A stretch of DNA of 64,000 bases from Budorcas taxicolor (GCF_023091745.1 NC_068913.1:38198501-38262500), one strand, 5' to 3'; shown: positions 1 through 12,465, numbered from the stretch's first letter. Translations and numbers: made by a program. Notes: a model not told the origin generated them from the sequence alone.

Positions 1-2639
1 ACAGCTAAGTCTAGTACAGAGGAAGAAAGTGATCATGTGTTTGAGTCTATCTGTTAATAGAGGATATCAAAGACATTGATAAGATAGAACTATTTTTAAC
101 TTATGTCCTGTTTACTTCAAGGTTTGCAAGAAGCTGAAACCATAAGTGAAATAATAAAAATGAATGAGTCATATTTGAGGTTTTCTATGTGATTTTGATC
201 ATGAAATCCAACCTTTGGTACAGGCCTTCAGGAAATTATAAAAACGTATTATTAGTTTCTTGGTTCCCCCAAGGGCCGTCTTCTCTAGGGAAGAACTGAC
301 AATTAGAAGTACATTCAACTTGTTCCTCAGGTATTCTTTTCCCTGGAAGGATTCTCTGATGCACTGACCTATCCAGAAGGGAGACCACTATCCTGGGGCT
401 TGAAACTCTAAAGCTAGCTTCTCAATGAAGAGTTGATGGGATCATCTGTAAGAGGTTTCCTTTCCACATACCTCATTATTCAACTTGACCATGTGTAACT
501 GGGAGAACGCATTTTCCTCTTCACTGCTTTCTTTTTTTTTTTTTTTTTTTGCTTTAAGAGTATATAAAGAGAATAATGGAGTCTGAGATACAGGAAAAAG
601 TGAACATTGATAATGTTATTAATGTCCCGTAAAACTTCGTTTTATATGCTACCTTAAAGTTTAATTGAATAATATGTGTATTCCTCATCAAGTAAGTTGA
701 AATAGACTTTGTAGTAAACTGACTGGTTTGATTATTCAGAGGACTTATTGACTATAAGTATAAATGTTATAAGTTAAATGCAGAGGTCAATAATCTTTGC
801 TTGGTAGAATAAAGATGGGATTTAGGGTAATTATGAGACCCATGGGGCAGTCAGGGCAGCCTCACCCCTCACAGTAATTTTCTCAAAGCAGTAAGCACCC
901 AGCTCTGCCCCTACTCTATGTCTAGCTGGTGAATTGATAACAATTTTGAGTACATTAGAGCAGTTAATTATATTCAGATATTTCTTGGGGTCCCATGATG
1001 TGTCAAAATACAATTCCCTATGTCTGTTTTCTCATGCATATTCCAATCAATTTAAGATCACATAGTTTCAGCTTTAGAACTCTAAGACAAAACATGAAGA
1101 TTATATTTAATTTCTAATCATATAATTAGTTATGTAAGCTATAGAAATTTGGAAAATACTGAAGAACATGGGAAATAAAATATCAACCATAATCTCAAAT
1201 TCAGGAGCAAATGTCCTCTATGTATTAAATTATTTTTCTTAACAATCTTCTATACATATGTTTTAACATAGATTAGAACAGTATATAAAATTTTATAAGT
1301 GAAATTTTTGTATTTGAACTTTATTTTTAAAAGATGTATATAAAATCTGTAATCTTTAAATGCTAATTCAATAAGTATATTCACTAAATTTTTCCCTATT
1401 TTTACATAATTTGTAAAATAGACTATTTTGTGATTTTTAAATTCATGTTATTTTGTGCATAAACTTTTAGATTAGCCTCCAAAATTGTTACTTCTAATGT
1501 CCAAATTATTCCAATAAATTGATGTTCCATTAAAGTAAAAAAAATAGAAATAAAAAATAAAATGACTGGAAGTTAGATCTAAATAAAGCTATTTTTTAAA
1601 AAAACCTTTTTTCAATGGAGTGGGGAAAAAAACAGAAGCAAATACTCTGTCAGTGATGCCTTTGAGACATAGATGTGTATTTCCCAATGTCCAATGGTGA
1701 AAAGAGTGAGAATCCATCTCCGTGGCTATCATGGAATTTTAGGCCACTGCACTGTTTTCTTTTAGGATTCCTATTTCTCTCACCTAATGAATCAGTTATT
1801 TGATTGGTTAGAATTAGACCCCAAGTAGTCATTTTCCAAATAATTCATTTCCTTTATCTTTGATGGATGGAATTTTCAATAAGGTGTGTCAGGAACTTGT
1901 CAGATGATGTAACTTTGCTGAAAGAGACTTTCAGCAGATGTCTATAGACTGACTCTCCCATTGCTACCATGTTTGGCCTGTGAGGCAGCTCGGTGATCTG
2001 TCAGGACACGTCATCACTTTCCTTCCTCCGGCTGTTGCTCCATGGTACCCTCCCACACTGCTGTTTAATTTGTAATTTTCCCATCTTTTCCTCATCCATT
2101 TGATCTGCAGCCTGTTTCCCTACCTAGATTAATGAATGGATGTCTCTTTCATGCAGGCACAGTGTGTGTGTCTCTCTCTGCTCATTCCCTGGAATAGCTC
2201 AAAGTTTTCAAAGAGTGCTCCTCCAACCCTTGGTTACCATTGCAATGTCTGTAGACAGATTGATTGCTTCTGAGAAAACGCATGTGAAGCCAATATGTGA
2301 ATATATAATATACAAAAACAATGTAGAAATTTAATTTTTCACAGAACTCTCATAATAGTTGTTACATTCTTAAAATGTGTTCAGATATTGAACATATTGA
2401 ATTGGTTGCTTTGTCTCAGCTCACATTCATTTATGGTATAGTTTATTTCATTAACCCATTTTCATGTACATGAGCAATTACTTTATGTCTGTTGTTTGAA
2501 TTATGTTTTCATCACTATTGTGTCACATTGTGATGTGTATCATTAATGTAAAAAAGTAGATAAATATATCAAAGCTGGTTGATGGAAATGTAAAATCACC
2601 AGGGAAGATTTTACAGTTCGATGTAAATATGTAAATACT
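1..2639. other. Unassigned AT-rich DNA, no gene seen
   Basis: No recognisable mobile element, RNA or exon. Open frames reach only about 60 codons, without family features or codon structure. The one clear landmark is a run of 19 T at 532-550. A short GT/CT-rich patch lies near 2,160-2,180. Very old degraded L1 or L2 DNA could be present but is not recognisable by eye. Confidence 0.6.
532..550. repeat. Poly-T tract, 19 T
   Basis: Uninterrupted T run after a CTTTC lead-in. It could be the tail of an antisense retroelement, but nothing recognisable lies on its left, so it is called only a homopolymer. Confidence 0.9.
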
Positions 2640-2911
2640 GCTGCTGCTGCTAAGTCACTTCAGTCGTGTCCGACTCTGTGCGACCCCATAGATGGCAGCC
2701 CACCAGGCTCCCCCATCCCTGGGATTCTCCAGGCAAGAACACTGGAGTGGGTTGCCATTTCCTTCTCCAATGCATGAAAGTGAAAAGTGAAAGGGAAGTC
2801 GCTCCGTCGTGTCTGACTCTAGCGACCCCATGGACTGCAGCCTACTAGGCTCCTCTGTCCATGGCATTTTCCAGGCAAAAGTACTAGAGTGGGGTGCCAT
2901 TGCCTTCTCCA
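2640..2911 (-). mobile_element. BOV-A2 dimeric SINE, full length
   Basis: Two Bov-A monomers in tandem, read antisense. The (CTG)n at the left is the complement of the 3' (AGC)n tail, and the outer end is ccattgccttctcc. The flanks atgtaaatact (2,629-2,639) and atgtaaaaact (2,912-2,922) form an 11-bp target-site duplication with one mismatch, so this is a complete retroposition event. Open frames across it on both strands are SINE readings, not genes. Confidence 0.95.
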
Positions 2912-3249
2912 ATGTAAAAACTAATAGTTAGCATAATTCTATTAAAAATGTAGTGTAGAAGGAGATTCCATATGTGTTTGTCTATGTGAAACTTCAAGGC
3001 TGTAAATTTTCATAAAAAGCCGTGACTGAAAGGTGAGATTGGAAAGTATGATAAGGATGAGCTCTCAGTGATATATTTGCCCTTGGCCACCATCATATTC
3101 ATTGTTAAACAATTCTGTCAAATAGTTCCTGGATTCTGATATTTTCAGAACAGTTGCTCAAATATGACTTATAACACTATAGATGGACCTATAAAAACCT
3201 GGAATAATCATAATTAATAAAATTAATCTTTTAAAGCATTTATTGTGTG

Positions 3250-3310
3250 GTGGGAAATGAGAATTCTCTGCTTTAATTCTCTCATCATCATTGTGAAAAG
3301 AAAAAAATCT
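3250..3310 (-). mobile_element. Possible left half of MIR split by Bov-tA
   Basis: The ctttaattctctcatcatc stretch resembles the antisense 3' half of MIR. It would join the better MIR core right of the SINE at 3,511. Strongly diverged, hence tentative. Confidence 0.4.
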
Positions 3311-3510
3311 GAAAGTGTTAGTCATTCAATCATGTCCAAATCTTGCCACCCCATGAACTGTAACCCACCAGGCTCCTCTGTCCATGGAGTTTACCAGGTA
3401 AGAATACTGGAGTGGGTAGCTATTCCCTTTTCCAGGGGACCTTCCCAACACAGGAATCAATCTCCTGCATTGCAGGCAGATTCTTTACTGTTTGAGCCAC
3501 CGGGGAAGCC
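3311..3510 (-). mobile_element. Bov-tA SINE
   Basis: The antisense Bov-A body (ggctcctctgtccatgg, gaatactggagtggg) is followed by the antisense tRNA-Glu-like head ending gccaccggggaagcc. Near full length at about 200 bp. It appears to have landed inside a MIR. Confidence 0.92.
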
Positions 3511-3612
3511 TACTATTTTTATTGCCGTATTATAAATATGGTAACTGAGTTTGGGGAAATTAAGTAACTTATTCAGTGTCATCCAGGTATTTAGTGATGA
3601 AGGAAACATATT
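3511..3612 (-). mobile_element. MIR fragment (core)
   Basis: The antisense MIR core is recognisable: actatttttattgccg, then taactgag and aattaagtaacttattcag, matching the conserved gaaactgaggc...ttaagtaacttgccc order. An ancient mammal-wide SINE, interrupted on its left by Bov-tA. Confidence 0.65.
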
Positions 3613-4436
3613 TATCTCAAAGATGTCTTCAGGCCTCCAATTCTTAACCAGTGAATAAACCATCCAAAACTACATGAGCATCATTAAAAAACAACAGACA
3701 AACTATTTTCAAGAACTTATAAAACTGTCATAAGGGTGGAGGAAGGGATGGCCTAGAATCACATCCACCTTCAAATTCACTTGTAGGAATAAAGGAATGA
3801 AAATGCAGTATGTTCTCCCAAGTCTTCAGTAAACCTCCCAGGCCTAACCCTAAAGATTCTTCTCTGGCTCCCAAGACCATGTCATTTGTATCCACGTGAT
3901 TTAGCAATAGGACGTTTTCTGGGAATTTTCCACGCTGTTCAGTGCATGTCATGAGATTCGTCATTATCAGGGCATCATAAGTAGTCAGAAGTTTTCTTCA
4001 ACTCTCCTACTTTACCTTAGTCCTTCCTCCCAATGATGTCCACTTACTGTCTTTGAATACTGACAGTTTCTTCACATGTAAAAGAGCTAACTCCCATGCT
4101 TAGTAAAAATAAACGTATTTATTTGAATACATGCATAAATCCATTGCTCTAGTGGTACAATCTCCTCTATTGTGTGATAGCTCTCAATTTTTATTTTCCT
4201 ATTTTGTTATTTTCATCTGTTCCTGTCTACCATTTACGAATATTATAATCACTAATTTTAATTATGTATAATTTATGTGATTCATTATAAATATTCTTTC
4301 TTTCAAATCGTAAAAGTTTCTCAAGTCCACCTAGCTATACACCTTCAAAACAAACTCTCAGAGCACTTCACAAGAATTTGCTCCTAATTTAGTCATCTTG
4401 CTATTGGATCATAATCTCCCGTAGAACTATGAGCCA
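3613..4436. other. Unassigned DNA
   Basis: No gene or classifiable repeat seen. A 78-codon minus-strand frame (3,728-3,964) shows no family motif. Confidence 0.55.
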
Positions 4437-4707
4437 CTATGATGCTAAAGCTGAAACTCCAGCACTTTGGCCACCTATGAGAAGGGTTGACTCATTGGAA
4501 AAGACTCTGATGTTGGAAGGGATTGGGGGCAGGAGGAAAAGGGGACGACAGAGGATGAGACTTGCCAGATGGCATACTGACTCGATGGGAGTGAGTTTGA
4601 GTGAACTCGGGGAGTTAGTGATGGACAGGGATGCCTGGCGTGCTGCAATTCATGGGGTCGCAAAGAGTTGGACACTACTGAGCGACTGAACTGACTGACT
4701 GACTGAT
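4437..4707 (+). mobile_element. BovB LINE, 3' terminal fragment
   Basis: Sense-strand BovB tail. It encodes the extreme C-terminus of the ORF (frame with LEKTLMLEGIGGR and HGVAKSWT), then the 3' end with (ACTG)n. Severely 5'-truncated at about 270 bp. The 86-codon open frame here is BovB debris. Confidence 0.93.
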
Positions 4708-6819
4708 GGTTCTCCTTGATGATTACTTCAAATATTCACAAAAATGGTTTACTTCCCCCCCCGCCCAAGATCTAGTTATTCCATGTTCCAAGAACTCCTG
4801 TTTATTTTTTAGTTTTTTGTTTGTTTTTAACTAGTTTCTGAGATCCGCCAGGAACCAATTAACAGTAATTAATACCAGCCTTTGAAAGTCAATTAGTTGT
4901 AAACCACCCCAAAATCAGAGCACAAGATCTTTAATAATTATACAAAATCAATTAAACCCACTTTCTATGGAAAAAAAATAATCTTGGTTCCTACCAAATC
5001 TAAGTTTTCTGTAGGAGATTTGAGATCTTGTATTTTCTTTCTGCCTTTGTGGCTTGGCCACCCTGCCAAGAAAGGAAATTACATTTAATTTTCTCCTTTT
5101 AAAACTACCCATGCTCTCTGAGATGATTAAATAAATTTCTTCCTAATTAACTTCCTGGTTAATTTCTTATACTGCTTGTGAAAAAGTTTCCTGTTTCCTA
5201 AAGTTACATGTCTTTCCTATTGCCTTTGTATGTGGCTAATAGCATATTCACTGAAATAGTATCACAAAAATCTTTTTTACCCTTCTTGACATTGTTATGT
5301 GTAGTTACAACTCTTCTGTTGATTTCCTTCCTTTTCATCCTTCTTTTCCTTCTTCCTTTGGTAGATTGCACATTTGTTTACCATGTGTCCTCATGTCTCA
5401 ATTTATTGTCAATTATATGTGATGTGGGAAAGAATGAAGACAACCCAATTCTAATCTTGTTTTGAACAATTTAATTTCATTCCATCACTACTGACTAGAT
5501 GACAAGCAATCTAGAATACCCTGTTTTGCTTCATTCCTATATTGTTTTCCTTCTGACTTGTCATAGTTTTATAGCAAAAGTTAAGTATACTTATACAGGT
5601 TAATAAGGCCTGCTGAAAACATCTCTCACAATAAAATTTGTAATAAGCATATGAAGTTATAAGACATTTTCAAGAAATCAAGTGAGACAAAATATAGAAA
5701 AACAAATGGTAAACTTTCAATTCCTGATAATAAAGTAATGATATTACAGCTGTACATTCTTAAAATTCAAGTTAGGTTTTAGTTCTTGGTAGCAGAATTT
5801 TTAAAGAGTTATTTAAACTTGTATTTTTTTTTTAAGGGCTGTAGATAAGAGTTGCCTATTCAAAAGCGTGATTACTCTATTCCTCTTTAAATTCTATGCA
5901 CATTAGCAAAACCATACTAGTAAACAATATGTTCTGGATTCCATTCTGATCTGCTATAGTAAATTTAGGCAAGTGAAATATATGCTAATACCTTTTCAAT
6001 TACAATGTATTTCAATGTAACACCTCCAAATATATCAGTGCAAGGATTCTGAAGTTGTTAGTCTGTTTAGGAATTAATTTGTCAACTCAAAATAGAGACA
6101 AGGGTATCATAATGTTCTTATGTGGTTTTCAGATAGACTTAATCAAAACTAAGCTTCTTTGTGATCATTAAAGTTTTCACAGTAACTTTTTTCTTAACCT
6201 AGAGCACAGCATCCATACCTGGAATTTTAGAATCTATCATTTTCTAACATCAATAAAAACTTAAATATCAATGTGCAGAATAATCACAACTAAATTTTTA
6301 ATTGTATTAAAATTGTGTTTCATAATAAAATAATTCTATTTGTATTTACTTAAATTGAGGACATTTCAAAAACTAAAACATATACAGAAGTTAGATGAAA
6401 TGACCCAAATGAATTCTTTTTATACTTAGACTTTCTTGCAGGTGCAAAAATTACTTTATGTGAAAAAAAAAATGCAGACTTTCCAAACTGCATATTTTTC
6501 TCATTAAAATGCATGTTGTAAAGGTTCTGATTTCATAGTGATTTAGTTTTACTTTATACAATTCAATTTACATTCATTAAATAGGCTTCTAGTAAATCAC
6601 TGGTTATAATTAAAAAACACATTTCTGAAACTGTTATGTTTAAAAATATATTTCAGATTAACCTATAAAGTTCAGGCTATTTTCTTATAATGGTATAGGT
6701 TGAGAATAGAGTGCTGTTTATACTTTTGGAATTAGAGTAAATTCAAGTGAATAAGATCTGATTTTGAATTTGATCATAAGAATATATTAGAAGTAAAGTT
6801 AATTAGCACTGAGGTATAT
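4708..6819. other. Unassigned AT-rich DNA
   Basis: About 2.1 kb with no element recognised. An 86-codon leucine/phenylalanine-rich frame at 5,208-5,465 comes from pyrimidine-rich DNA and is not supported as a gene. A C-rich run lies near 4,755-4,767. Confidence 0.55.
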
Positions 6820-7114
6820 CCCTGGGATTTCTTTGGAAGGAATGATGCTAAAGCTGAAACTCCAGTACTTTGGCCACCTCGTGCGAAGAGTTGACTCATT
6901 GGAAAAGACTCTGATGCTGGGAGGGATTGGGGGCAGGAGGAGAAGGGGACGACCGAGGATGAGATGGCTGGATGGCATCACGGACTCGATGGATGTGAGT
7001 CTGAGTGAACTCTGGGAGTTGGTGATGGACAGGGAGGCCTGGCGTGCTGCAATTCATGGGATCACAGAGAGTCGGACACGACTGAGTGACTGAACTGAAC
7101 TGAACTGAACTGAT
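6820..7114 (+). mobile_element. BovB LINE, 3' terminal fragment (young subfamily)
   Basis: Starts at cctgggatttctttgg and runs to the (AACTG)n tail. Close to consensus, with an intact 86-codon frame ending in HGITESRTRLSD. 5'-truncated at about 295 bp. Confidence 0.95.
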
Positions 7115-9825
7115 GATAAATAAATGGCTATCTTATCTCTAAATTATCCTTTTAAAAGGACAAATTAAACTTCTTACTGATGTTATAGTATATGTAATGT
7201 AATATCCAAATCCTATGCACTTTTAAAAGATTAATTTAAAAAGAAATATATAATATTTTAATATTCATAGATACATCATTTAATGTGCACAGTAATTAAA
7301 TAAGGTCTGTAAAACAATGCATGAATCAGAAATGTAAAAAAAAATTTTTGTATGGCATTGCTATTTCTTGTTAAAACCATTTTTGGAGACTTTTTCTTAA
7401 CTATTTCATTTCATTCTAGAATATTTCCATTTATACCATTATGAAGAGCCATGTCACTTGAGATAAAACAGGATTTTCATTCACATTTTATTGATCCGGG
7501 AATACACATTAAGAAATTACATTCTTAAGAGCTTACCAATTTGTCCTTTATTCCTGGTTTTTTGCCATAAGACTCTTTAACTTGAGCTCATATATATTTC
7601 ACCTTTCTTCAAAAACCTCCTTAGTTTTGATTATCTGGATTCAACAGACAAATTTTTCAAGTAGAAACAATATGATCATACCCTTGATCAAATAAAACAT
7701 ACCAAAAAATAAATCATAATGAGAATTATTTAAAAGTTAGTTGTTGACTTAGTAAATTCACACATTTTAGAAAGCATTTATGTAGATTCAGGTTATCCAA
7801 TTATTATAGAATCAACTTATATAAGTATGGTATATATCTATATTTGAATATAGGTTAAATTTTAGTTTATTGAAGGAATGAAATTTTTATTAATTATAAA
7901 ACAACTGAGAAATTGAGCAGAGCCAAGGACTTCAAAAGCAGCTTTGTTTTTGTTATACTGAATTTGTGAAACACTGGAGCCTTTGTTTCTGGTCAAAACA
8001 ATTGTTTCTGCCTTCATAATGTGCACATTTTAATTTAGGGAATTCCACTCTGTATACTTAATTTCCCTGAGAATCTTAACTGGAAATGATCTGTTATCCT
8101 CAGTTGGTCATGAAGGTCTGGTGTGCAGATGCTATATTTCATTCTCATGAAGTTATGATAGTAGATAAATTGATTTTGTGATTTGGTTGGAATACTAAAA
8201 TTTCCTGTGATATAAAGAATAATGCCATAGTTTCACATTATTTTTGGAGGAATGACTTGAATTTAGTGATTCTAAATTATTTATACCTTATGCATTTTCT
8301 TACCAAATACTAACTATGTAACTATTTGTTTCTCGTAGTGGTGCATACACAGCACATGAACTCAGAAAATATGACATATGTAAAGAATCATATCTAAAAG
8401 GACTAGCACCAAATTCTTTTTTTAGAGAAACATTCTTTTAAAAAGTGATATAATTGAAGAGTAGTTCCTCCCCCAAAGGCAGAAAAATTCCAACAGTACT
8501 GCTTTGTCTCTATCTGTGTTTGGCAAGATAAAACCTATTGTTCATATGATTCAACATTCATTGCTGTTGGAAATGCATATATTGTATTAGAAAAATCTCT
8601 TAAGAGAAACTCTATTCAAAATGCTGGCATCTTAATGGGAGATGTAGGGAAAGAAATATGAATAGGAAGGAAGTGGAAACTGAATGAGTAGGATAATGGT
8701 ACAGATACATACCTTCGTATAGCTAATAATAAAATCTATTTTTAAATGCTGTATTTCTCTTGTATTAAAAAAGGAAATGAAAAATGGTTTGTTTATTAAG
8801 GGAGTGAGTTCTGAGCCATCATACCACTTAAGGAACTAGCATCAGTTCCCGTGAACACAAATCTTTGGTTGAAGTTTTCTTAGCTGTGAGATCAAGTAAA
8901 GTTTAAGCAATGACTTCACATGGAGGGAGATACATTGCCAGTGCTCTTTAACATATCCCTTTATGTCCAAGAACTCTATGAATGTGTTATTACATCATTA
9001 TAGGCTTTGCTTTAAATTTTAAATGTTCATAGTGTCATTTTGATGAAATTTTATTTTCATCTAGAACATGGTGACATTTTTATTTCTTATTTTTTTCAGA
9101 GCATTAAGCTTATAATAAATGACTTGGGAGTAACATTAGTGTGTCGAGATAACATATGTTCTTAATAGGTAACTGACACATAAAAGAAGAAAAAATGTGA
9201 TTTAATGAAGCAATTTCAGTATTTGTAACTTAACATATGGTTTGAAAAGAGGATAAAATCAATAAACAATGTGGACTTAAAAGCTTACAGACAAAACTAC
9301 TTCTTCGGTTAGATTCCATGTTTTATGACACTTTAATGTTGTGCTCATCGAGACTTTACTTATGCTTTCCAAAAAATATATAATGGAAGAAAAAAGCAAC
9401 ATTTCAAAATTTTATTTCAGTTCTATAAATATCATAGCTTGTCAGTTTCTACTCTAATATGACAAAGAAAATGAAACACTTTTCTTCCATATTTCATATT
9501 AATTCATTCATCTATGTTGAATTACGCTTTACCCATCTGTATCTTTATATCCACTATATATGTTATGTAGGATCATGAAAATATATTAGGCATCTGGAAG
9601 ATATACAAAGAAATAATTTATCTCATAGAAAAGACTCACGTGTTGAAACTTCTTATTTTTTGATAACTTTTCTTTTTTTGTTTCAAGATATTCTGAGAAC
9701 TGGTACAGTTGATGAACATGTTTCCAAATCCTTTTATTTTATTCTAGAAAGGAGACTATATGTTTATGTATTTGTATGTGCATTTATGTATTTATATAAA
9801 ATATGTTGTGTGTAGTATATAATTG
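7115..9825. other. Unassigned AT-rich DNA
   Basis: 2.7 kb with no recognisable ruminant mobile element, RNA gene or frame of 60 codons or more. One of the longer clean stretches in the window. Confidence 0.6.
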
Positions 9826-9971
9826 TTCCCAGCATCAGGGTCTTTTCCGGTGAGTTGGCTTTTCCCATTTGGTGGCCAAAGTATTGGAGCTTCAGCTTGA
9901 GCATCAGTCCTTTCAATGAATATTCAGGGTGATTTCCTTTAGAGTTGACAGTTTTGATTTCCTTACTGTCC
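9826..9971 (-). mobile_element. Older BovB fragment, left part (split)
   Basis: Antisense BovB from cagcatcagggtctttt to gatttccttactgtcc. It is interrupted at the BOV-A2 target site and resumes at 10,250. The last ~270 bp of BovB (the real 3' end) are missing on the left. That is unusual for target-primed insertion and suggests a later deletion or rearrangement. Confidence 0.88.
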
Positions 9972-10249
9972 TGCTGCTGCTGCTGCTAAGTCGCTTCAGT
10001 CTTGTCCGACTCTGTGCGACCCCATAGATGGCAGCCCACCAGGCTCCCCCGTCCCTGGGATTCTCCAGGCAAGAACACTGGAGTGGGTTGCCATTTCCTT
10101 CTCCAATGCTTGAAAGTGAAAAGTGTAAGTGAAGTTGCTCAGTCGTGTCCGACTCTTTGCGACCCCATGCACTGCAGCCCACCAGGTTCCTCAGCCCATG
10201 GGATTTTCCAGGCAAGAGTACTGGAGTGGGGTGCCATTGCCTTCTCCCT
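9972..10249 (-). mobile_element. BOV-A2 SINE nested in BovB
   Basis: Full-length antisense dimer with (CTG)5 at its left. It is flanked by a perfect 9-bp target-site duplication ttactgtcc (9,963-9,971 and 10,250-10,258) that belongs to the interrupted BovB. The 115-, 90- and 64-codon frames over it are SINE readings. Confidence 0.97.
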
Positions 10250-10316
10250 TTACTGTCCAAGAGACTCTAAATAGTCTTCTCCAGCACCACAGTTTGAAAG
10301 CCTCAGTTCTTTGGTT
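10250..10316 (-). mobile_element. Older BovB fragment, right part (split)
   Basis: Continues the BovB interrupted at 9,971 (tactgtccaagagactc ... cagttctttgg), beginning with the duplicated target site. Homology fades at about 10,316. Confidence 0.85.
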
Positions 10317-10404
10317 AAAATGAATCTAAAAGAATGTAGCAATATGACTCTGATTTGCTTGCTTTCTAATAGTTTCTAATGTGTTTCAGGATGCAATAGC
10401 ATAT

Positions 10405-10998
10405 TGTTACAGGAATCCAAAATCACTGTGGATGGTGACTGCAGCCACAAAATTAAAAGACACTTGTTCCTTGGAAGAATAGCTGTGACAAACCTAGACA
10501 GTATATTCAAAAGCAGAGACATCACTTTGCCAACAAAGGTCCATATAGTCAAAGCTATGGTTTTTCTAGTAGTCGTGTATGGATGTTAAAGAGTTGGATG
10601 ATAAAGAAGGCTGAATGCCAAAGAATTTATGCTTTCAAACTGTGGTGCTGAAGAACACTCTTGAGAGTCCCTTGGACAGTGAGGAAATCAAACCAATCTT
10701 ACAGAAAATCAATCAACCCTGAATATTCACTGGAAGAACTGATGCTGAACCTGAAGCTCTAATACTTAGGCCACCTGAGGGGAAGAGCCAACTCATCGGA
10801 AAAGACCCTGATGTTGGGAAAGATTAAGGGCAGGGGGAGAAGGGGGTGACAGAGGATGACATGGTTGGATGGCATCACTGACTCAATGGACATGAGTTTG
10901 AGCAAATTCTGGGAGATAGTGAAGGACAAGGAAGCCTGGCGTGCTGCAATTGATGGGGTGGCTAAAAGTCAGACATGACTTAGCAACAGAACAATAAC
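10405..10998 (+). mobile_element. BovB LINE, older subfamily, 3' 0.6 kb
   Basis: Sense BovB from aatccaaaatcactg to an AAC-type tail (gcaacagaacaataacac). It encodes the post-RT C-terminal region (KITVDGDCSHKIK, RDITLPTKVHIVKAM), with stops after codon ~61 and a TAA replacing the consensus GAG/Ser context. Diverged and non-functional. It lies in inverted orientation, 88 bp from the split BovB on its left. Confidence 0.92.
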
Positions 10999-11679
10999 AC
11001 AAACAGAAATGCATCCTCCTTTTTCTCCAAACCTCTAGCCATGTTACCTAAATATGTTCCTGAGATATTCCACAATCTATGCTCAGTCTTGGCCCTTAGT
11101 ATACTGTCATCATGACCAGGCAGTTTCTTGCCTTATTGTAAGAAGAGATCAACTTAAAAAATCTGCTTGAATTTTTGAAGTTCTATTTGTGTATTCTGAA
11201 CTAGAGAGGTGAAAGTTATCATGCTGGGTTTTCCTAAAGATCAGAAAACTCTCAGTTCCTAATATAGTACTTAGAAAAATAAACTGTGAATTTGGGGAGC
11301 TGTCTTTCAAAGGCTTATCCAAGATAAGATACCACTGGAGGAAAGCAAGCAAGATCAATCCATGTGTAAGTAAGGATATGGGTCTTATGTATGAGAAGGG
11401 TGGGAAAGAGTTTTGAAGGCCATCTAAATCATTAAGAATGTTGACACTGTCTTTGTATAAGTACTGTGAATAAATATTTACCCTCTGCAAACTTCCAATA
11501 TCTGACTATCCAAAAATGCTTTCTAATGCATTACTTTAAGGCATACCTTTGTGTGTGTGCACATGTTGCACACATGCTTTTATACAACTTTGTATTTATA
11601 GTGGAAAATTTTGGTCTGGTTTCCAAGAAGGATCACAGATATGCACACTTCATCTTTTCTTCACTCTGTTGAAGAAATC

Positions 11680-11680
<1 letters not shown>
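10999..11680. other. Unassigned DNA
   Basis: No element recognised. A 113-codon minus-strand frame (11,149-11,490) has no signal peptide, domain motif or splice-bounded look, and is most likely chance. A GT-rich bit lies near 11,549. Confidence 0.5.

Positions 11681-11715
<35 letters not shown>
11681..11715. repeat. (CTG)n trinucleotide microsatellite, about 11.7 units
   Basis: Uninterrupted CTG/AGC tract forming the 3' tail of the adjoining antisense BOV-A2. It is the longest such tail in the window and therefore the likeliest to vary in length. It generates an artificial poly-Leu or poly-Ala frame. Confidence 0.97.
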
Positions 11716-11974
11716 AAGTTGCTTCAGTCGTGTCTGACTCTGTGTGACCTCATAGACAGCAGCCCACCGGGCTCCCCCGTCCCTGGGATTCTCCAGGCAA
11801 GAACGCTGGAGTGGGTCGCCATTTCCTTCTCCAGTGCATGAAAGTGAAAAGTGAAAGTGAAGTCGCTCAGTTGTGTTTGACCCTCAGCGACCCCATGGAC
11901 TGCATGCAGCCTTCCAGGCTCCTCCGTCCATGGGATTTTCCAGGCAAGAGTACTGGAGTGGGGTGCCATTGCCA
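11716..11974 (-). mobile_element. BOV-A2 SINE, full length
   Basis: Antisense dimer following the CTG tract, ending ggggtgccattgcc. The second monomer carries a small internal duplication (ctgcatgcag). No convincing target-site duplication seen. Frames of 62-83 codons here are SINE readings. Confidence 0.94.
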
Positions 11975-12132
11975 TCAGTCACTACTAATTCTCAAAGAAT
12001 GCCAAGTGTCATGATAGATCAAGATGACTACATTTCAAAGGTCACTTGATTTTTTGGGGAAACAATAATTGATAGATAAGAGCAGTTAGGAAATGCAAGT
12101 GATGAAAATAAAATAACAACCATGGTAATCAA

Positions 12133-12252
12133 GGGGCTTCCCTAGTAGCTCAGCTGGTTAAGAATCTGCCTGCAATGCAGGAGACCCTGGTTCAATTCCT
12201 GGGTTGGGAAGGTCCCCTGGAGAAGGGATAGGCCACCCACTCCAGTATTCTT
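12133..12252 (+). mobile_element. Bov-tA unit 1 of 3, truncated
   Basis: tRNA-Glu-like head (ggcttccctagtagctcag, B-box-like ggttcaattcc) and only the first third of the Bov-A body. It stops at ccagtattctt, where the next unit begins without spacer. The 9-bp repeat catggtaat precedes it (12,121-12,129). Confidence 0.93.
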
Positions 12253-12465
12253 GGGCTTTCCTGGTGGCTTAAATGGTAAAGAATATGCTTGCATTGTGGA
12301 GGTTTGGGTTCAATTTCTGGGTTGAGAAGATCCCCTGGAGAAGGGAATGGCTACCCACTCCAGTATTCTGACCTGGAGAATTCAATGCACAGAGGAGCCT
12401 GACAGGCTACAGTCCATGGGGATGCAAAGAGTTGGAAAGGACTGAGTGACTTAGACTTTCACTTT
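12253..12465 (+). mobile_element. Bov-tA unit 2 of 3
   Basis: Complete tRNA-derived head plus Bov-A body, ending gacttagactttcacttt. It directly abuts units 1 and 3. Confidence 0.95.

Noticed and set aside
5208..5465. 86-codon frame rich in Leu/Phe, like a membrane protein
   Set aside because: T- and CT-rich non-coding DNA read in one frame naturally gives Leu/Phe/Ser. No conserved motif, no splice context and no neighbouring exons.
11149..11490. 113-codon reverse frame
   Set aside because: The longest frame outside a named element in that region, but no domain, no signal peptide and no exon boundaries. Expected by chance in 64 kb.
11611..11841. Frame with a poly-alanine run
   Set aside because: It is the CTG tract and body of an antisense BOV-A2.
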